A stretch of DNA of 64,000 bases from Talpa occidentalis. Lineage: Eukaryota; Chordata; Mammalia; Eulipotyphla; Talpidae. A program made the translations under genes and the position numbers. Each line of letters starts with the position of its first letter. The stretch's first letter is position 1. Below, in pieces: positions 38,405-50,029 of this stretch. The DNA lies in NCBI RefSeq assembly GCF_014898055.3, contig NW_023604295.1, forward strand, positions 138,972,676 through 139,036,675, read 5' to 3'. The notes under the pieces are model-generated. The model was not told the DNA's origin, ran no database searches, and saw only the letters and a program-made list of their open reading frames with translations.

Positions 38405-40058
38405 ATTTTTTACTTATTTATTCCCTGATACTGTGCTCACTACTTAAATTGATTTTTTTACAAGGTTAATGTTAGGAGAGGTTAAACTATAAAGCAGATT
38501 ACAGAATGTGGCAGTGGGCATTAGGTTACTTTTTTAAATTATCTTTTGTTTATATTTTCTTTTTCATTTGCATATTTTTTCTTTCTCATTGTTATTCCCA
38601 TTTTATCTGTTTGTTGCTCTCTCCCCCAACCCATATGTCACAAGTGGCAGGACTAGGGGTGAGCTGAGAAACATCAGTGGGCTTAGCATTTTGACCATGA
38701 TGAACCCTATTTTCAGAACCAACATATTAACTACTTCCCATTAACTTTTTCTCAATCTGCTTTTCTGTCGTTTTCCTTTCTGCTTATAATAAGCTCTCTC
38801 GTGTTATACCCACACATTGACTACTGTGAAAATACCTGCGGGGTAGCTAGGTTTCACTATTGGCAAGAAATGGGTGGCACACTCAGCATTGAGAACAAGG
38901 TTGTTGGGGAGCTTGTTTGCCATTGGATTCATTGGGGTTCAAGTGGGCAAAAAGGAAAGTCTGGAAGGGAAGGGAGGGAAGGGGTCTGAGTTGATGGAAA
39001 AGCTCAGTACAGAGAATGAAAATAAAGGCAACCACAGGGACTTAACATTTTTGATTTGAAAATGATACCATGAATATCTTGATATCTTGATGTCATGATC
39101 ATTAGCTGCCTGCAGAGTTGTTTAAAATGCAAGGATTGTATTTCTAAGAGTAATTACAGACTAAATATGACACCAGCCCCTAGTGGACCAAGGGGCAGTG
39201 GTGAGAAAAGAAGGCAGGCGCTCTCTGGAGGGTGTCAATCAGAATCTGAATTTATCATGCTTCTAAAGCAGCTCTTAAATAGTGAGAGGGAGACAAACTC
39301 ATCTCAATTGAATGCTGGGCTATTTCTTTTATTTTTTCTACACTGTCTTTTGCAAACTTTTAGGATAAGAAATATATATATACCACCAGTCCTACTTTCA
39401 TACAGGAGAAAAAATAATAAATTTAGTCAAAAGCAAAAGGAAACTGGAGATGTCTGAGTAATAGCAATCATGGAAAGCTCTGGCAAAAACCCCATTATGA
39501 AACTGAGGCACAAAAGGAGAAAAACCTAGGTCATAAGATGTCATTTGGATGAAATGTGGATTGCTCCAAATAAGATTGTTATAGAGATCAGAAAATAGGC
39601 ACCATTAATTTTAATCAAACTGTGACCCTGAAGTTAGAGTGAAGTCAGGACTGGGAACTGGATCTGCCTGTAGTTATGGCACCAAAGGTTTTTTTTTTTT
39701 TTTTTTTTTTTATTGACTGTCTAAAATGAGAGTTCAGCACTAGCTTTTTTACACTAGCTATTTGATTCTGGGTGAATGATCTTAATGCTCTTAAGTTTCT
39801 CTGAACAGCTGGTCATTTATGGAATAAAGATACGATGTCATGGAATAAAGAAATGTTTCATGAAGAGTAAGTGAGGGTTACTTCTCTCATTGTGATACTA
39901 AACTTGTAAATTTTGACAAATTGGAAGTTCTACTGTACAATGATGTTCTCATCTCTCTGTACACAGTTACCAGGTTCATCCCTTAGTTTGAATAAACCCC
40001 TCTTCTGATGCCTTCCATCCAGACATAGTTTGATTTTCAAGGCGTCTCTAGTCTAGTT
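38405..40058. other. Unique non-coding DNA
   Basis: No recognised repeat apart from a 23-base T-run at 39689-39711. A 120-codon open frame at 39095-39457 (+) has no known domain and low-complexity ends, so I do not call it. A degenerate MIR-like stretch may lie at about 39770-39840 but is too weak to list. Confidence 0.45.
39689..39711 (+). repeat. Poly(T) run
   Basis: Twenty-three consecutive T bases with no recognisable element attached. It may be the tail of a minus-strand insertion truncated to nothing, or a simple homopolymer. Confidence 0.9.
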
Positions 40059-40355
40059 AGAATTTCTTCCTCGAGGGCCTCCCTGGTGGCGCAAGGGGTT
40101 AAGACGCAACCTATGAAACTATCTGCAGCCTCTGCTGCACAAGTTCGATCCCCGGCCAAGGAGATACCCACATGGCGCAGCAGACCTCTCCTGACTCACC
40201 CACTGCTCCCCTCAGCAGTGTATTTCAGTCGATCTGCCTGTTCTGTTCCCTGCTCTGTCTCTGGTGAATCCTCTCACCCTCCCCACAGCTCTGGCCTATA
40301 CCCCAGTTCTCGTATGCATAAATAAATAAATCTTTAAAAAAAAGAATTTCTTCCT
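40059..40355 (+). mobile_element. tRNA-derived SINE, copy 4, with target-site duplications
   Basis: AGAATTTCTTCCT flanks the element at 40059-40071 and 40343-40355. The head has TGGCGCAAGGGGTTAAGA (A box region) and AGTTCGATCCC (B box). The body has CACATGGCGCAGCAGACCTC and CTGCTCCCCTCAGCAGTGTA, and the tail has ATAAATAAATAAATCTTT. The element is complete. Confidence 0.95.
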
Positions 40356-41044
40356 TGAATAATTTCCTACTATTTGTCAGTATAAGGGCTCCATTCCAGC
40401 TAATCCTTTTTATTTGCCATGAGTAATGCAGACCTGAACTTTCATCTCTCACCTTTTTTCTCACCTGCTTCTTCTTTTGCAGCAGGTGCGACACTCAATC
40501 TACAATCTCAGCTTCAGGAATCTTAACTTTATTACATTCAGGACTAATTTTATTAAAAAGACTGTATTCTGGAAGAATTAGAAACTTAACCGCAATCAAA
40601 TTGCCCTCCCGCCCTCTCCAAACATGCAAAATTCTTTCTCCTTATCCTCCCCACAAAAAGACTTTGTTTCAACCCAGAGTTCCGTCTATCTTCCAAGGGA
40701 ACTCCTCAGGTTTCAGTAATCAGCAGGGCGTGCTAGCATTTTCTGACCTCTCAGACGGCATTGTCTATCTGCTGCGAGGTTTGTGTGATTCTCTCCATTT
40801 CAGCCACTTTGTGAACATTTGAGCATCAGTCCCCCTGGAGCACTGGAAATTCTGTGTGGCTTTCCCAGGCTCATCAGCCTAAACATCCCAAACCCTTTCT
40901 GCCCCCAGTATTTAATGTTTCCCTAGATAGTCTTATGATTATAAGCATAGGAATTTTATTGTTTGTTTTCAAATACCCAAAACTTAAAACGATTTTGTGA
41001 AAGGGATACCCCTTTCCAAATGTCTGCTCGTCTGCTCACATTTT
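40356..41044. other. Unique non-coding DNA
   Basis: No recognised repeat or exon. A 73-codon open frame at 40601-40822 (+) has no known domain. Confidence 0.5.
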
Positions 41045-41310
41045 TTTTTTTTTAAGCATTAGAGGTTCCTCCCCTCCAATTATGTGTAGTGAGGTAAAGT
41101 TGGTTTACATCATTGTATTTGTTGTAAAGGTTATAGGTTCAAACCACTGGGTTCCCTCCATCCCCGACTCTCACCCTGCTACCCCACCCCTTCTGGTTGC
41201 CTCAGTTTTCTAGTCAGATGTCTAGCAGATGTTATTGGTTTGGTCTTATCTGACCCTTTGTTTTGTTTCTCTATATTCCACATGTAAGTGAAACCATCAG
41301 CATCGACCTT
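41045..41310 (-). mobile_element. L1 LINE 3' UTR fragment
   Basis: The T-run at 41041-41053 marks the poly(A) of a minus-strand insertion. The stretch then has TTGGTTTACATCATTGTATT, a C-rich block complementary to the L1 G-rich tract (CTGCTACCCCACCCC), and TATTCCACATGTAAGTGAAA, complementary to ORF2 C-terminal sequence. It is strongly 5'-truncated. Confidence 0.85.
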
Positions 41311-42938
41311 TCTAGTCACTATTTAGTGCCCATTCCATCTTCACTTTCCCTGATATAGAAGCATTTTATCAGGGGTAATGGTGACAACAGGAAGGTGCTT
41401 GATTACTCATTTCTATCCTCTCTTGCATTTTTGTCCTGCATATAAGCACTGCATATTCCTCACGGGGTGGAATTTTGAAACACCATCTCTTTTTGATGCT
41501 ATCTCTTCCCCAAGAAAATCTTGGTGAAATAGCTAAGTGTGAGGTCAGGCACATGGCAATAATACCAGAGCAGGGCTAGTTCAGGTAACAGGTGAGAGGG
41601 TTATCTTTGCTTGACAAGGTAGATGGAAGGGAAACAAGCATTGGTGAACTGCTGTCCATAGGCTGGCAGGGCAAGGATCACAAGCTTTAGCAACATCATT
41701 TAGATAATTAATAGGAAAACCCCAGAATTCTGGAGTGTTGGCTACTTCTTTTGACTGTCAATAAAATGACTGAAGAAAGAAGATTCAGCTAAACCAGGTC
41801 AGTCTGAAGGCATAGAGGGGGAAGAAGAAAATAGCTCTATAAAACAAGTATTCCCTGCTTGCAAACAAAGATCTGTAGTGCCTAAAATATTTGAAATTTG
41901 GCAGAGTTGCAAAAGCCAAATACTTTACCTGAGCGAGAGACCATGTGCACAGGGCAGACAGGCAGAATTCCTACAAGAGAGAAAATGTGGGATGAAAGAC
42001 AAACCTGATACCCTCGATGTGTCTGAGGAAACTTTTGTCAAGTTTTCCTTGACCCATAAAAGTGGAACTTAATTTCACCCTGAAGTTGTGCATGGGATAT
42101 AGCTTAGGGACAAATGGCAAATTATCAGCACTTTCCCACAAGAGGCAATTTTTCCATTTGTTCTGAGGCGAATGTCAGGATAAAATTAAAGTCTGCCAGA
42201 TGGACAACGAGAGAACATGCCTCTTCCTGGAAGAGGACAGAAACACACAGGCTCGTGGACGGGGGCTGAACTCCACCTCTGTCTTTGTATACCACACTGT
42301 GGAATTTGCCAGAAGTCAAGAGACTGATGCTGAGTTGGATTATCAAAGGAACCTCAAACTTGGCTGAAACAGTGATTTCTTGATGCCTCTCACCTTCCTC
42401 CCCAAACCTGAAATTACTCCACTAGACAGCTGAGGTGGTGCATTACCTGGAAAAGAAACTGTCCCCTGACGTGTATGGGTGGAAGAATGGACTAGGAAGA
42501 GCGGGCCAGAAAGCTGTCCTGAGGAGGCAGAGCACCTGATCACAGGGCACAGAGTGATCAATACTCCACAGCATGAAACTTATGCTGTTTTCCAGGAAAG
42601 GGGAATTCTAGCTTCCTCTGGATGGCTGCACGCTTTGTGCTGTGGAATATCCATCACTATGTGCTGTGTTCCATTCTCTCCTTTTGATAAAGGATTTTCA
42701 TTAATATTATCATATTACTCTCCTCATGGTTACATGTTTGGAAAACTGGGCATGAGATATGAGATAATTTAGATCACCGGACTATGAAAAATTATAGCCA
42801 GCCCAATGAAAAGGAAGATATAACACCAAGAGACTTCACATATGGATGTGAGTGCAACAAATAGAACTTTCTGATGCTGTCCTTTGTGGAGAGTTGACTG
42901 TTTCTTAGTTGTAAGAGTTTTTGAAAAAAAATGCATAT

Positions 42939-42940
<2 letters not shown>
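41311..42940. other. Unique non-coding DNA
   Basis: No repeat recognised with confidence, although the texture at 41.8-42.7 kb is like old LTR sequence. Open frames of 72-97 codons occur on both strands without a domain. Confidence 0.4.

Positions 42941-43013
<73 letters not shown>
42941..43013 (+). repeat. Compound microsatellite (GT)n-(GA)n
   Basis: About 22 GT units at 42941-42984, then an AT step, then about 14 GA units to 43013. The GT part can adopt Z-DNA and the GA part is a polypurine tract. Confidence 0.95.
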
Positions 43014-43014
<1 letters not shown>

Positions 43015-43059
43015 TGTGGGGATAGAAAAGAGTGGATGTGATTATTTCTTAGACATCTC

Positions 43060-43400
43060 TTGCATTGCATGCCCCCATGTGGTTTAAGGATGGAGTGAGA
43101 AACAGGATTCAGCCTGCTGTTAGCTCTAGGCTGATTACAACTCCCTTAACACAGAGATAAACACAGTAAATACACAGCTAAGTCAATCAGTGCAAAATAT
43201 TTCTCTGGACAAAGTGATTGGTTCAGAAATAAGCTTGACTTGATTAGTCAGTGATATACAAGGATCCCCTCCTGGACCCAAGCGCCCCTCCCCCACGCTG
43301 TGCTATGCAAATGAGCCATCTGACAGCTCTGCACACACCTGCGCCATGGGAGATTACTTAGGCTGGCTGATACCATGGAAGGTGATATACAGAGAAAAAG
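43060..43400. promoter_or_regulatory. Candidate conserved non-coding / enhancer-like segment
   Basis: This segment is richer in GC and in transcription-factor-like sites than its surroundings. At 43304 there is an octamer (ATGCAAAT), followed by TGACAG at 43321 and an E-box (CACCTG) at 43335. Two NCAAT-like or related motifs lie upstream. No promoter elements or transcripts are evident. The part at 43190-43270 might instead be an old repeat. Function is inferred from motif clustering alone. Confidence 0.3.
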
Positions 43401-43609
43401 AGAAAGTATCTTTGATTCTGTCATTAAACCACTTAAGCCTTAAAATTTTCCAGTAATATGGTACAGATAATTCATTCTAGTGTTTAAAGGAAATTAAGTT
43501 AGATTTTGGGTTATTTGTAACAAGAAAATTTGCAATTGCTGTAATTACTTATATTATGTTTAAACACATATTTTTATTTGGCTTTCATTTGTTTCTTATT
43601 TTTCACCCA

Positions 43610-43720
43610 ACTAAAGTGTATATTCCTTGAGAGTAGAAGCTATGTCTAGTATTTCTATTTCTAGCATGTACCTAGCACATACTCATGGCTTATGAATATT
43701 TATTAACTGGACCAAGGGGT
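43610..43720 (+). mobile_element. L2 LINE 3' end fragment
   Basis: The stretch has TATTCCTTGAGAGTAGAAGC, then ATGTCTAGTATTTC, then TAGCATGTACCTAGCACATA and TGAATATTTATTAACTG. This is the order of the L2 3' terminus ending in its AATA/ATTGA repeats. Confidence 0.7.
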
Positions 43721-44536
43721 ATGACATGACTAGGTAAGTTTGGCCATAGAAATAGGCTGTTATAAAAATATTTTTAGATGTCTTCCAAAAGCAATACATT
43801 GAATATAACCCTTCATTTGAGTCAAAGAGTGGTTATATCTGACTCTAAGCTTAGTAGCTTTCAAAATACATGGTTTCTCAACCATGTATGGTCCATTTCT
43901 CTCTACAAGTTGTCCTCCGAAATCTTTCTCCAAGAATCTTCCTCCTTAGTGAATCTCCAAGATTAACAGAACTGAATTACCACTGACAATGAATACATTA
44001 TAAAATCTATGCAGTTAGAAGCCAGTCATTTAAGATAAAGCTTGCTTTTAATTTGACCTATTTCTTTAAAAATCTGAAAATTCATATATTTTCCTTTTAG
44101 AAATGTAGAACATAAATAATTCATCATGTGGTTAAATTAACAATTGCAAAAAACCCCAAATATTTAGGAAATTTCCTCTATGTGTAAATATTGATCTCAA
44201 ACTTGTTTTGCTTGCTCCAGTGAAGCAAGAGCATAAAGGGTCATGGCTCAATTACAGAACATTTGATTTTTTCAACTCAACCTCATAACTGCTCCTCAGA
44301 AATCCCTGTAGTAAAATTTATCATGATTTTCTTAAAGTTATTTGAAAAATAAACATTAAATGAAACAGTTTCATCACCTCTTGAAGTTTGTCCAGTTTAA
44401 CTTGACCTAAAATAGAAATACTATAGCATAGATCAGGAGAAAGATCTTATTAAAAAGGCTTAAAAATAATGTACTTAATGAGGTTAACTAAATGTCTCAT
44501 AGATAAACTCACATTGAATTGAGTTGTAAGAGACTT

Positions 44537-44557
44537 AAAAAAAAAAAAAAAAAAAAA
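44537..44557 (+). repeat. Poly(A) run
   Basis: Twenty-one consecutive A bases. No SINE or L1 body is recognised directly upstream. Confidence 0.9.
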
Positions 44558-45325
44558 CTACGGCATCTGAGGATAGCCAGTTTTCCTTAAAAGTCTTTCA
44601 AGGTTACTTTGTCTTTCCTATTTTTAGTCTGCAGTTTCATGGAGAGTCAGCAGCTGTTCTAATTCAATGCTGGATCCTCCATATCATCTGTTTTCTACTA
44701 TTTTTCATGAATCCTTCGTTAATTTTCACAACAGTTGACTCCTCATTTTAGAAGCTTCTGTTTTACCGGTGCAGTATCTGAAGGACATCCAGTGGATAAG
44801 CATGAAGGAGCTCCCATGAGTTTATTTTTAGTTTCTTATTCCTTGAGCTTATTTTTAGTTTCTGAATGTTATGAATGTTCCTATAAAAGTTCATAAGTAG
44901 GCTCCTGACATTATCACAAAAAATGGTTTTAAAACATAGTCTTTTTATAAAATCTGCTCTGGAAATTTTAACTCATGGATCTTCAGCCATTAATAAGTAT
45001 ATTTGTTTACTACAGTTTTTTTTTTCTTTTAATTTAAGGGATTTTTCTCCCACATGCTACCTTGAAGGTATGATCAACAATTAAACAGTGATTTTTCAAA
45101 GACCTGATTTCTCTGAGCATATTATTTTATAGTCCTCTCCCTTTCTCTACTGCCTGCTTTTTCCCCCTACTCTGTGTACTCTTCCATGTATGGAAACAAA
45201 AGAAAACCTATCCCAGAAATCTGTGGTAAAAATAAAGTGGCATGATATTATATCATTCACTTTGAAAAATTGAAAACAGAAAGACTATTTGAGGAAGGAG
45301 TTAAAGAGAGGAAGGTGAAGAGACA

Positions 45326-45351
45326 CAGTCTGGGAATCCAGTCTGGGAATC
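45326..45351 (+). repeat. 13-bp perfect tandem duplication
   Basis: CAGTCTGGGAATC occurs twice head to tail. Confidence 0.95.
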
Positions 45352-45429
45352 CAACCAGAGCATCAGTTTCCCAAGAAATGTGATATTTGAAAAAAATGTG
45401 CGATACTCACCCATCCTTTCTCATTTTCT

Positions 45430-46020
45430 CAATGCCACGATTAACATTTGTCAAACATTGCACTAAGTGCTCAACTACACGCCACACAAACTAGGCCGAC
45501 AGTTGAGGTCCTTGGCCACATGAGTGCCATTCTCCTGGGGGACACCCACAAGTATAATGCATGGACAGTTACATGTGATCACCGCTGTGGATGGCAGAGA
45601 AACTAGTATAAGGGGAACTGACGCCATCTTAAGGTCAAGGAAGGTATTTTTAAGGAAGAGCTATCCGTCTTGGGAATTGCATAATAAGGAGTTATTTCAC
45701 CAGGTAAACAGGCAGAGAAAGAGCAAACCAGAGCGACACAGTGTTGGGGATATTGAATGAAGTTCCATGTGGATGTATCATGAAGGAGTATTTTGAATCA
45801 GATATGGAAGCAAGAGAACATGGTAGGGTTGGATAAATGAGGTCAGCTGGATAAGTAATCATGGCTGAGAAGTGGCTGTTAGAATGAAGGTGAGAGGAAA
45901 CTGAGCAGGGAAGCATGGAAGGGTGGCCAGTCAGTGCTGAGGGGACAGTTAAACCAGAGAACATGAAGACGATGGACGACTTTCTTGATAATTTGGATCA
46001 AGTAAAAGGATCACATTCAA
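45430..46020 (-). mobile_element. L2 LINE, minus strand
   Basis: On the plus strand the order is the reverse complement of L2: a start with AACATTGCACTAAGTGCTCA, then GGTCAAGGAAGGTATTTTTA, GCAAGAGAACATGGTAG, and an end with CAAGTAAAAGGATCACATTC. The stretch is highly diverged. Open frames inside it are not genes. Confidence 0.72.
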
Positions 46021-46589
46021 GAAAACATGTAACATTCTTCCTGTGACAGCCTGTTTCTATTTGATTTCTCAAGTATTAGAAAGAGTCAGAAACAATCTTT
46101 AAAAACCAACAAAAGCACAAGTATCTTGGGACTCTAGCTGTGAACTTTGTCAGCGTTGTCCTTGGATTTCGGTGCTAAATGTTCCCTGCCTGCAAACAGA
46201 ATGAGATCTGTGAAAACCACTGCAATTTAGTGGTTCTTGGAATCATGGAATGATAGAAACAAAAACATCATGAGCAAATAGTTGAAATTAGGTATTTTTA
46301 GGTACCTATTTTTTTTACAGTATTAAAACCATCATATACTGACATGTTAATACATTTTAGTAATCATAGAAAAATAGGAGAAAGAAAACATATCTACCCT
46401 TTCCACTATCATTTTGGAGTATCCTCTTGGAGTATGTCTTTAACAAAAGAGATATACTGTGCTTTAAATATAAGCTTCTGCTTTATATAAGCAGAAATAT
46501 AAGCTTGTGCTTTAAATATAAACTTTAAATATAAGTTTATTTCTTTTAGTGGTTTGTCATACTTAAGTTTTCCATGGTCTTGCAAATCC
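46021..46589. other. Non-coding DNA with local repeats
   Basis: Contains a cluster of related AAATATAAGCTT-type repeats at 46462-46538 (several partial copies of TGCTTTAAATATAAGCTT). No gene seen. Confidence 0.5.
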
Positions 46590-46735
46590 TTAACAGTGGG
46601 ATTAAGCTATAATGACTGCATAATACACCATAAAAATATATGACAAATAACCATTTCTCTAAAGATATGTCTGTTTAGGTTTTTAGTCATGGTAAGCAAT
46701 TTTGGCTAACAACATTTAATTGCTTGGTTGCGTTA
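46590..46735 (-). mobile_element. Old L1 LINE ORF2 fragment
   Basis: Motifs on the plus strand such as GACTGCATAATACACCATAA and AACCATTTCTCTAAAGATAT are the complement of an L1 ORF2 C-terminal block. It is short and diverged. Confidence 0.5.
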
Positions 46736-47740
46736 ATAAGTGATCTGTCAAACAATGTGCTAAGAGCTGCATATTCAATGATGGACAAGAAACAAAAACT
46801 GGTTGAAGGCATTTGCTGTCTCCTTTTTACTAAATGCTTTCCCATATTTAGGATGATTCTTACTGGCAGGATGGACTTCCAAATGTGAAAAAGTAAAGAT
46901 GAACATCATAGAGGCTCTTGATGTTTATATAAGGGTCTGCCAATGCACAATCTTTTCGGAAATATATGCCCTATAGACTCTTAATTATGACTGATGTAAA
47001 ACTATCTCAAACCAGCATAAGTAAAATAAATAAAGTGGCAGTAGAGGGAAGGGGACATTGACATAAATTGGCTCAAATACTGAATAACAAAGGGATATTT
47101 GGTGGCTTTTGACACTGAAAGATCCAGTGGCTCAAACAAGGACATCATGATTCAGTTTTTTTTTTCCATTTCATAGTTTTGATTCTCTTTTCTGTTATTG
47201 CTTCACTCAGAAGGCTCTGTCCATTCAGTTACAATAATATTCCAATTTTACTCGTCCTAATTTCGAATGTAGCAGTGAGAACTAATTTTCATCTCAATAG
47301 TTTCAGCAAATGTCCCAGAAATGGTTTTCCTTGGCTCGACTTGTCTTGGTTAACCTTGGAACAAATCACTGTGCTATAAGATGACCCATGCTGCTAGACA
47401 AGGACTGGATAGTAGGCCTCATTCAAAGGACAAGGTGGAGCATCTGGAAGAGTTGCTTCACAGTGGAAACAAAGCTGCTGTCATAGGAAGAAGAAATGGT
47501 CTTGGGACTGCAAACAAGATATCCATTGAAATTGCCAATATCATGTGGTAAGCAGATGAGAAACTGAACTTAAAGAGGAGACACAATTCTAAGTCATCCT
47601 GCTAATTAGGCACAGAACTAAGAATAGGGCCCAAATCCAGACACTCATGCTTTAATGCTGGGACTACAGTTCCTCTTTTCATTACTGACAAATAATTGGA
47701 TATGTTCAATCATTCCTATATGGGGTTCTGCTTTTTAAAG
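46736..47740. other. Non-coding DNA
   Basis: A diverged L2/MIR-like trace is possible at 46736-46815 (AAACAATGTGCTAAGAGCTG). The remainder has no recognised feature. Confidence 0.45.
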
Positions 47741-48027
47741 TAGTCTAACATTGGACCTCCCCAGTGGCACAGCGGGTTGAGCACAGCACTGTGAAACTGT
47801 CCACGCACGGGTTCTATTCCCGCTGGCCAAGGAGATACCCTCATGGCACAGCAGACCTCTCCTGTCTCACCCACTGCTCCCCTCAGCAGTGTTTTTGGTC
47901 CATCTGCCTGTTCTGCTCCCCGCTCTATCTCTGGTGAATTCTCACCTTCCTGTGCCTCTGGCCTGTACCCCAGTTCTTGTATAAATAAAAATGAATCTTT
48001 AAAAAAATAATAAAATAGTCTAACATT
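47741..48027 (+). mobile_element. tRNA-derived SINE, copy 5, with target-site duplications
   Basis: TAGTCTAACATT flanks the element at 47741-47752 and 48016-48027. The head (GTGGCACAGCGGGTTGAG) lacks about 15 bases before the B box (GGTTCTATTCC). The body has CATGGCACAGCAGACCTCTC and CTGCTCCCCTCAGCAGTGTT. The tail reads TAAATAAAAATGAATCTTT plus an A-run. Confidence 0.94.
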
Positions 48028-49054
48028 TAATTGGAACACATAATAGACAATAAGCCAAGCGAGGTTAAGGGTAAGTAGGTAGGTAAGAAGGTAGAAAAAT
48101 AGAAAGGAGGAAATGATTCATGAGACTGAAAGATAAGTTAGCAGGCTGGGGTCAACCAAATCTGAAGATTTCCTTGCAGCCAGTGTGGCCTACGATATAT
48201 TCTAACCAATGAGAGCTGAAATCCTCTGGGTGGGGTTACAATGAGCAAAGGAGGGAGGTTCCTCTATCAGGTGGTTTGCTTTTTGCCTTTGCCTCTCCTT
48301 CCTGTCTGCAGAGCTCTGAGGTTGGCTTGAGCTGGGGGGCAGACACCTAATCCCTGTGCAAACAAAAGCCAAATAGGATGATGGTGCGGAAAGAAGAAAA
48401 GGGAAACTGAGTCACTGATCACTTATTGAAACTGACTTAGTAACCCTACTTGGCCTCCTTCTAGGGTTCCTCTGTTTGATTAAGCCCCTCCAGTTGATTT
48501 ATTTTACATTCCTCTGAAAGCAGTCATAAGTAAACCAGCAGTTTCCTTTGCCAGTTGACAGAGCCCTCTTGGATTCCTTTTCTTTTTCCTTTTTTATCGA
48601 GGTAGTAAAATGAGTGCTCTTTTAAAGAACAAACAAGTTATCCACCTCAGTTTTCCAAGCTGGCTTCTCCAGGCAGAACTCTACAAGGCAAACATTTAGA
48701 GTGAGACCCTCAGGGTCTTCTGTGAGACGAGGATATGCATCTCCAAAAGATTTTGCAGAAATATTTGGTTCCTGCGGAAAACTCTCACCATTTATGACTT
48801 TCACAGTCACAAAGGGAAAATCAAAGTGAATTTGATTTATTCTGGTGAAGAAACTCCCTCATGGCCACAGAATAACAGAGAGAGAAAGGAAGGTAAGATT
48901 TAACTCCTCAATTAAAGGTGACATATTGTTCTAGAGCCTAAACAGAATATCTGCAGCAGTGACCTTTTCTTATCTTTGCTGTATTACAAATACTGCGTGA
49001 AGTCTCTGGCCCCTCCTCTACCTAAGCCCAGCATGAAACAGTGGACTGTCCACT
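48028..49054. other. Unique non-coding DNA
   Basis: No repeat or exon recognised. The 48585-48620 T-rich stretch faintly resembles an L1 3' end but is too short. Confidence 0.5.
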
Positions 49055-49560
49055 TACACATTCATTTATTCTTTCAATAAACACATGCCAAGTCTTGGCA
49101 TGATGGCTAGCATTGTAGTGGCTGTTAGAAATCGAAGACAAGCAAAGCTCTCAGCCCTGACTTCAAGGACTATACAGTTGCCAGGACAGCTACTGAATGA
49201 GCCATCTGTGATACAACCCCTTACCCAGGGCAGTGGAACAGAAAGAAGATGCTTGGAGGGGGTGCTTGGATGATCCTTGAGTGTGCACAGGTATTTGCCA
49301 GGACAACAAGGAGCATTCACATCAAACTGAAAGTGGGTTCCTCCAAGACATAAAACAAGAAGTGGCACGTGGGGTTACAGAAAATTATACAGGAAGATGT
49401 CAGGAGCTGAGGTTGCTTGGCTAGGCACAAGGAACTATAGACACAGAGTAAACAGTGATATGATCACATCTAAATCTGAGGTGTGGAAAAATCATTCTGG
49501 AAGTGTGGGTAAGGAGCAAGTCATGAGATCTCTCACTGGACAAAGGGAAATATTTAATTT
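49055..49560 (-). mobile_element. L2 LINE, minus strand
   Basis: The plus strand begins with TTCATTTATTCTTTCAATAA, the complement of the L2 3' terminal repeats, and CTTGGCATGATGGCTAGCAT. It later carries AGTGATATGATCACATCTAA and AAATCATTCTGGAAGTGTGG, complementary to L2 ORF sequence. Diverged throughout. A 100-codon minus-strand open frame at 49066-49368 lies in it and is not a gene. Confidence 0.72.
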
Positions 49561-50029
49561 TGGCATCCAACTTGGCAATAACAAGGCCCTACACCTCCTA
49601 GGGTAGATGTTATACGTCTGGGGATGACAGAGCAAATTTTTAAAATATCAATAGCATAAATAAAGAAATCTTAGCTACTGATGGGAGGCAGGAGATAAGA
49701 AAAAGGCAGTTCCAAGGAATCCCCAAATGTCCTTATTGAGTGACTTTTTAAAATGAGACGTAGAGAAAAAGGAGTAGGTTTGAAGGGGAACTTTTTCAAT
49801 CTGGTTTGAGGCGGGATAACAAAGTGTGTACTGGAAAAATAACACTTTCCAAGAAGAGACTATTGAGTTCAAACCCCAAATCTGCAGTAGATATCTGTCT
49901 GTGGTTTTTCCATTTACTTCCCGAGCTACAGATATCATCTCTAAAAGGAGGATCAGAAAGCCTTCCTGTAGAGGTGATTTACACCACCAGATAGGATTTA
50001 GGAGGCTATAGGTTGATGCCTCTTTGGAT
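49561..50029. other. Unique non-coding DNA
   Basis: A 126-codon minus-strand open frame spans 49675-50055, the longest in the window, with overlapping 60-codon frames on the plus strand. I recognise no domain, splice context or codon signal, and its 5' part overlaps the L1 fragment. Confidence 0.4.

Larger units (their letters stand above)
43721..45429. other. AT-rich non-coding DNA
   Basis: No repeat recognised except a 21-base A-run at 44537-44557 and a 13-bp tandem duplication at 45326-45351. No gene. Confidence 0.5.

Noticed and set aside
38148..38428. Calling the 38.15 kb frame a confirmed coding exon
   Set aside because: Both strands are open, the peptide is unknown and the frame runs into the TATC repeat, so it stays a candidate only.
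39095..39457. 120-codon open frame on the plus strand
   Set aside because: No domain or known peptide, with low-complexity composition; chance is the simplest explanation.
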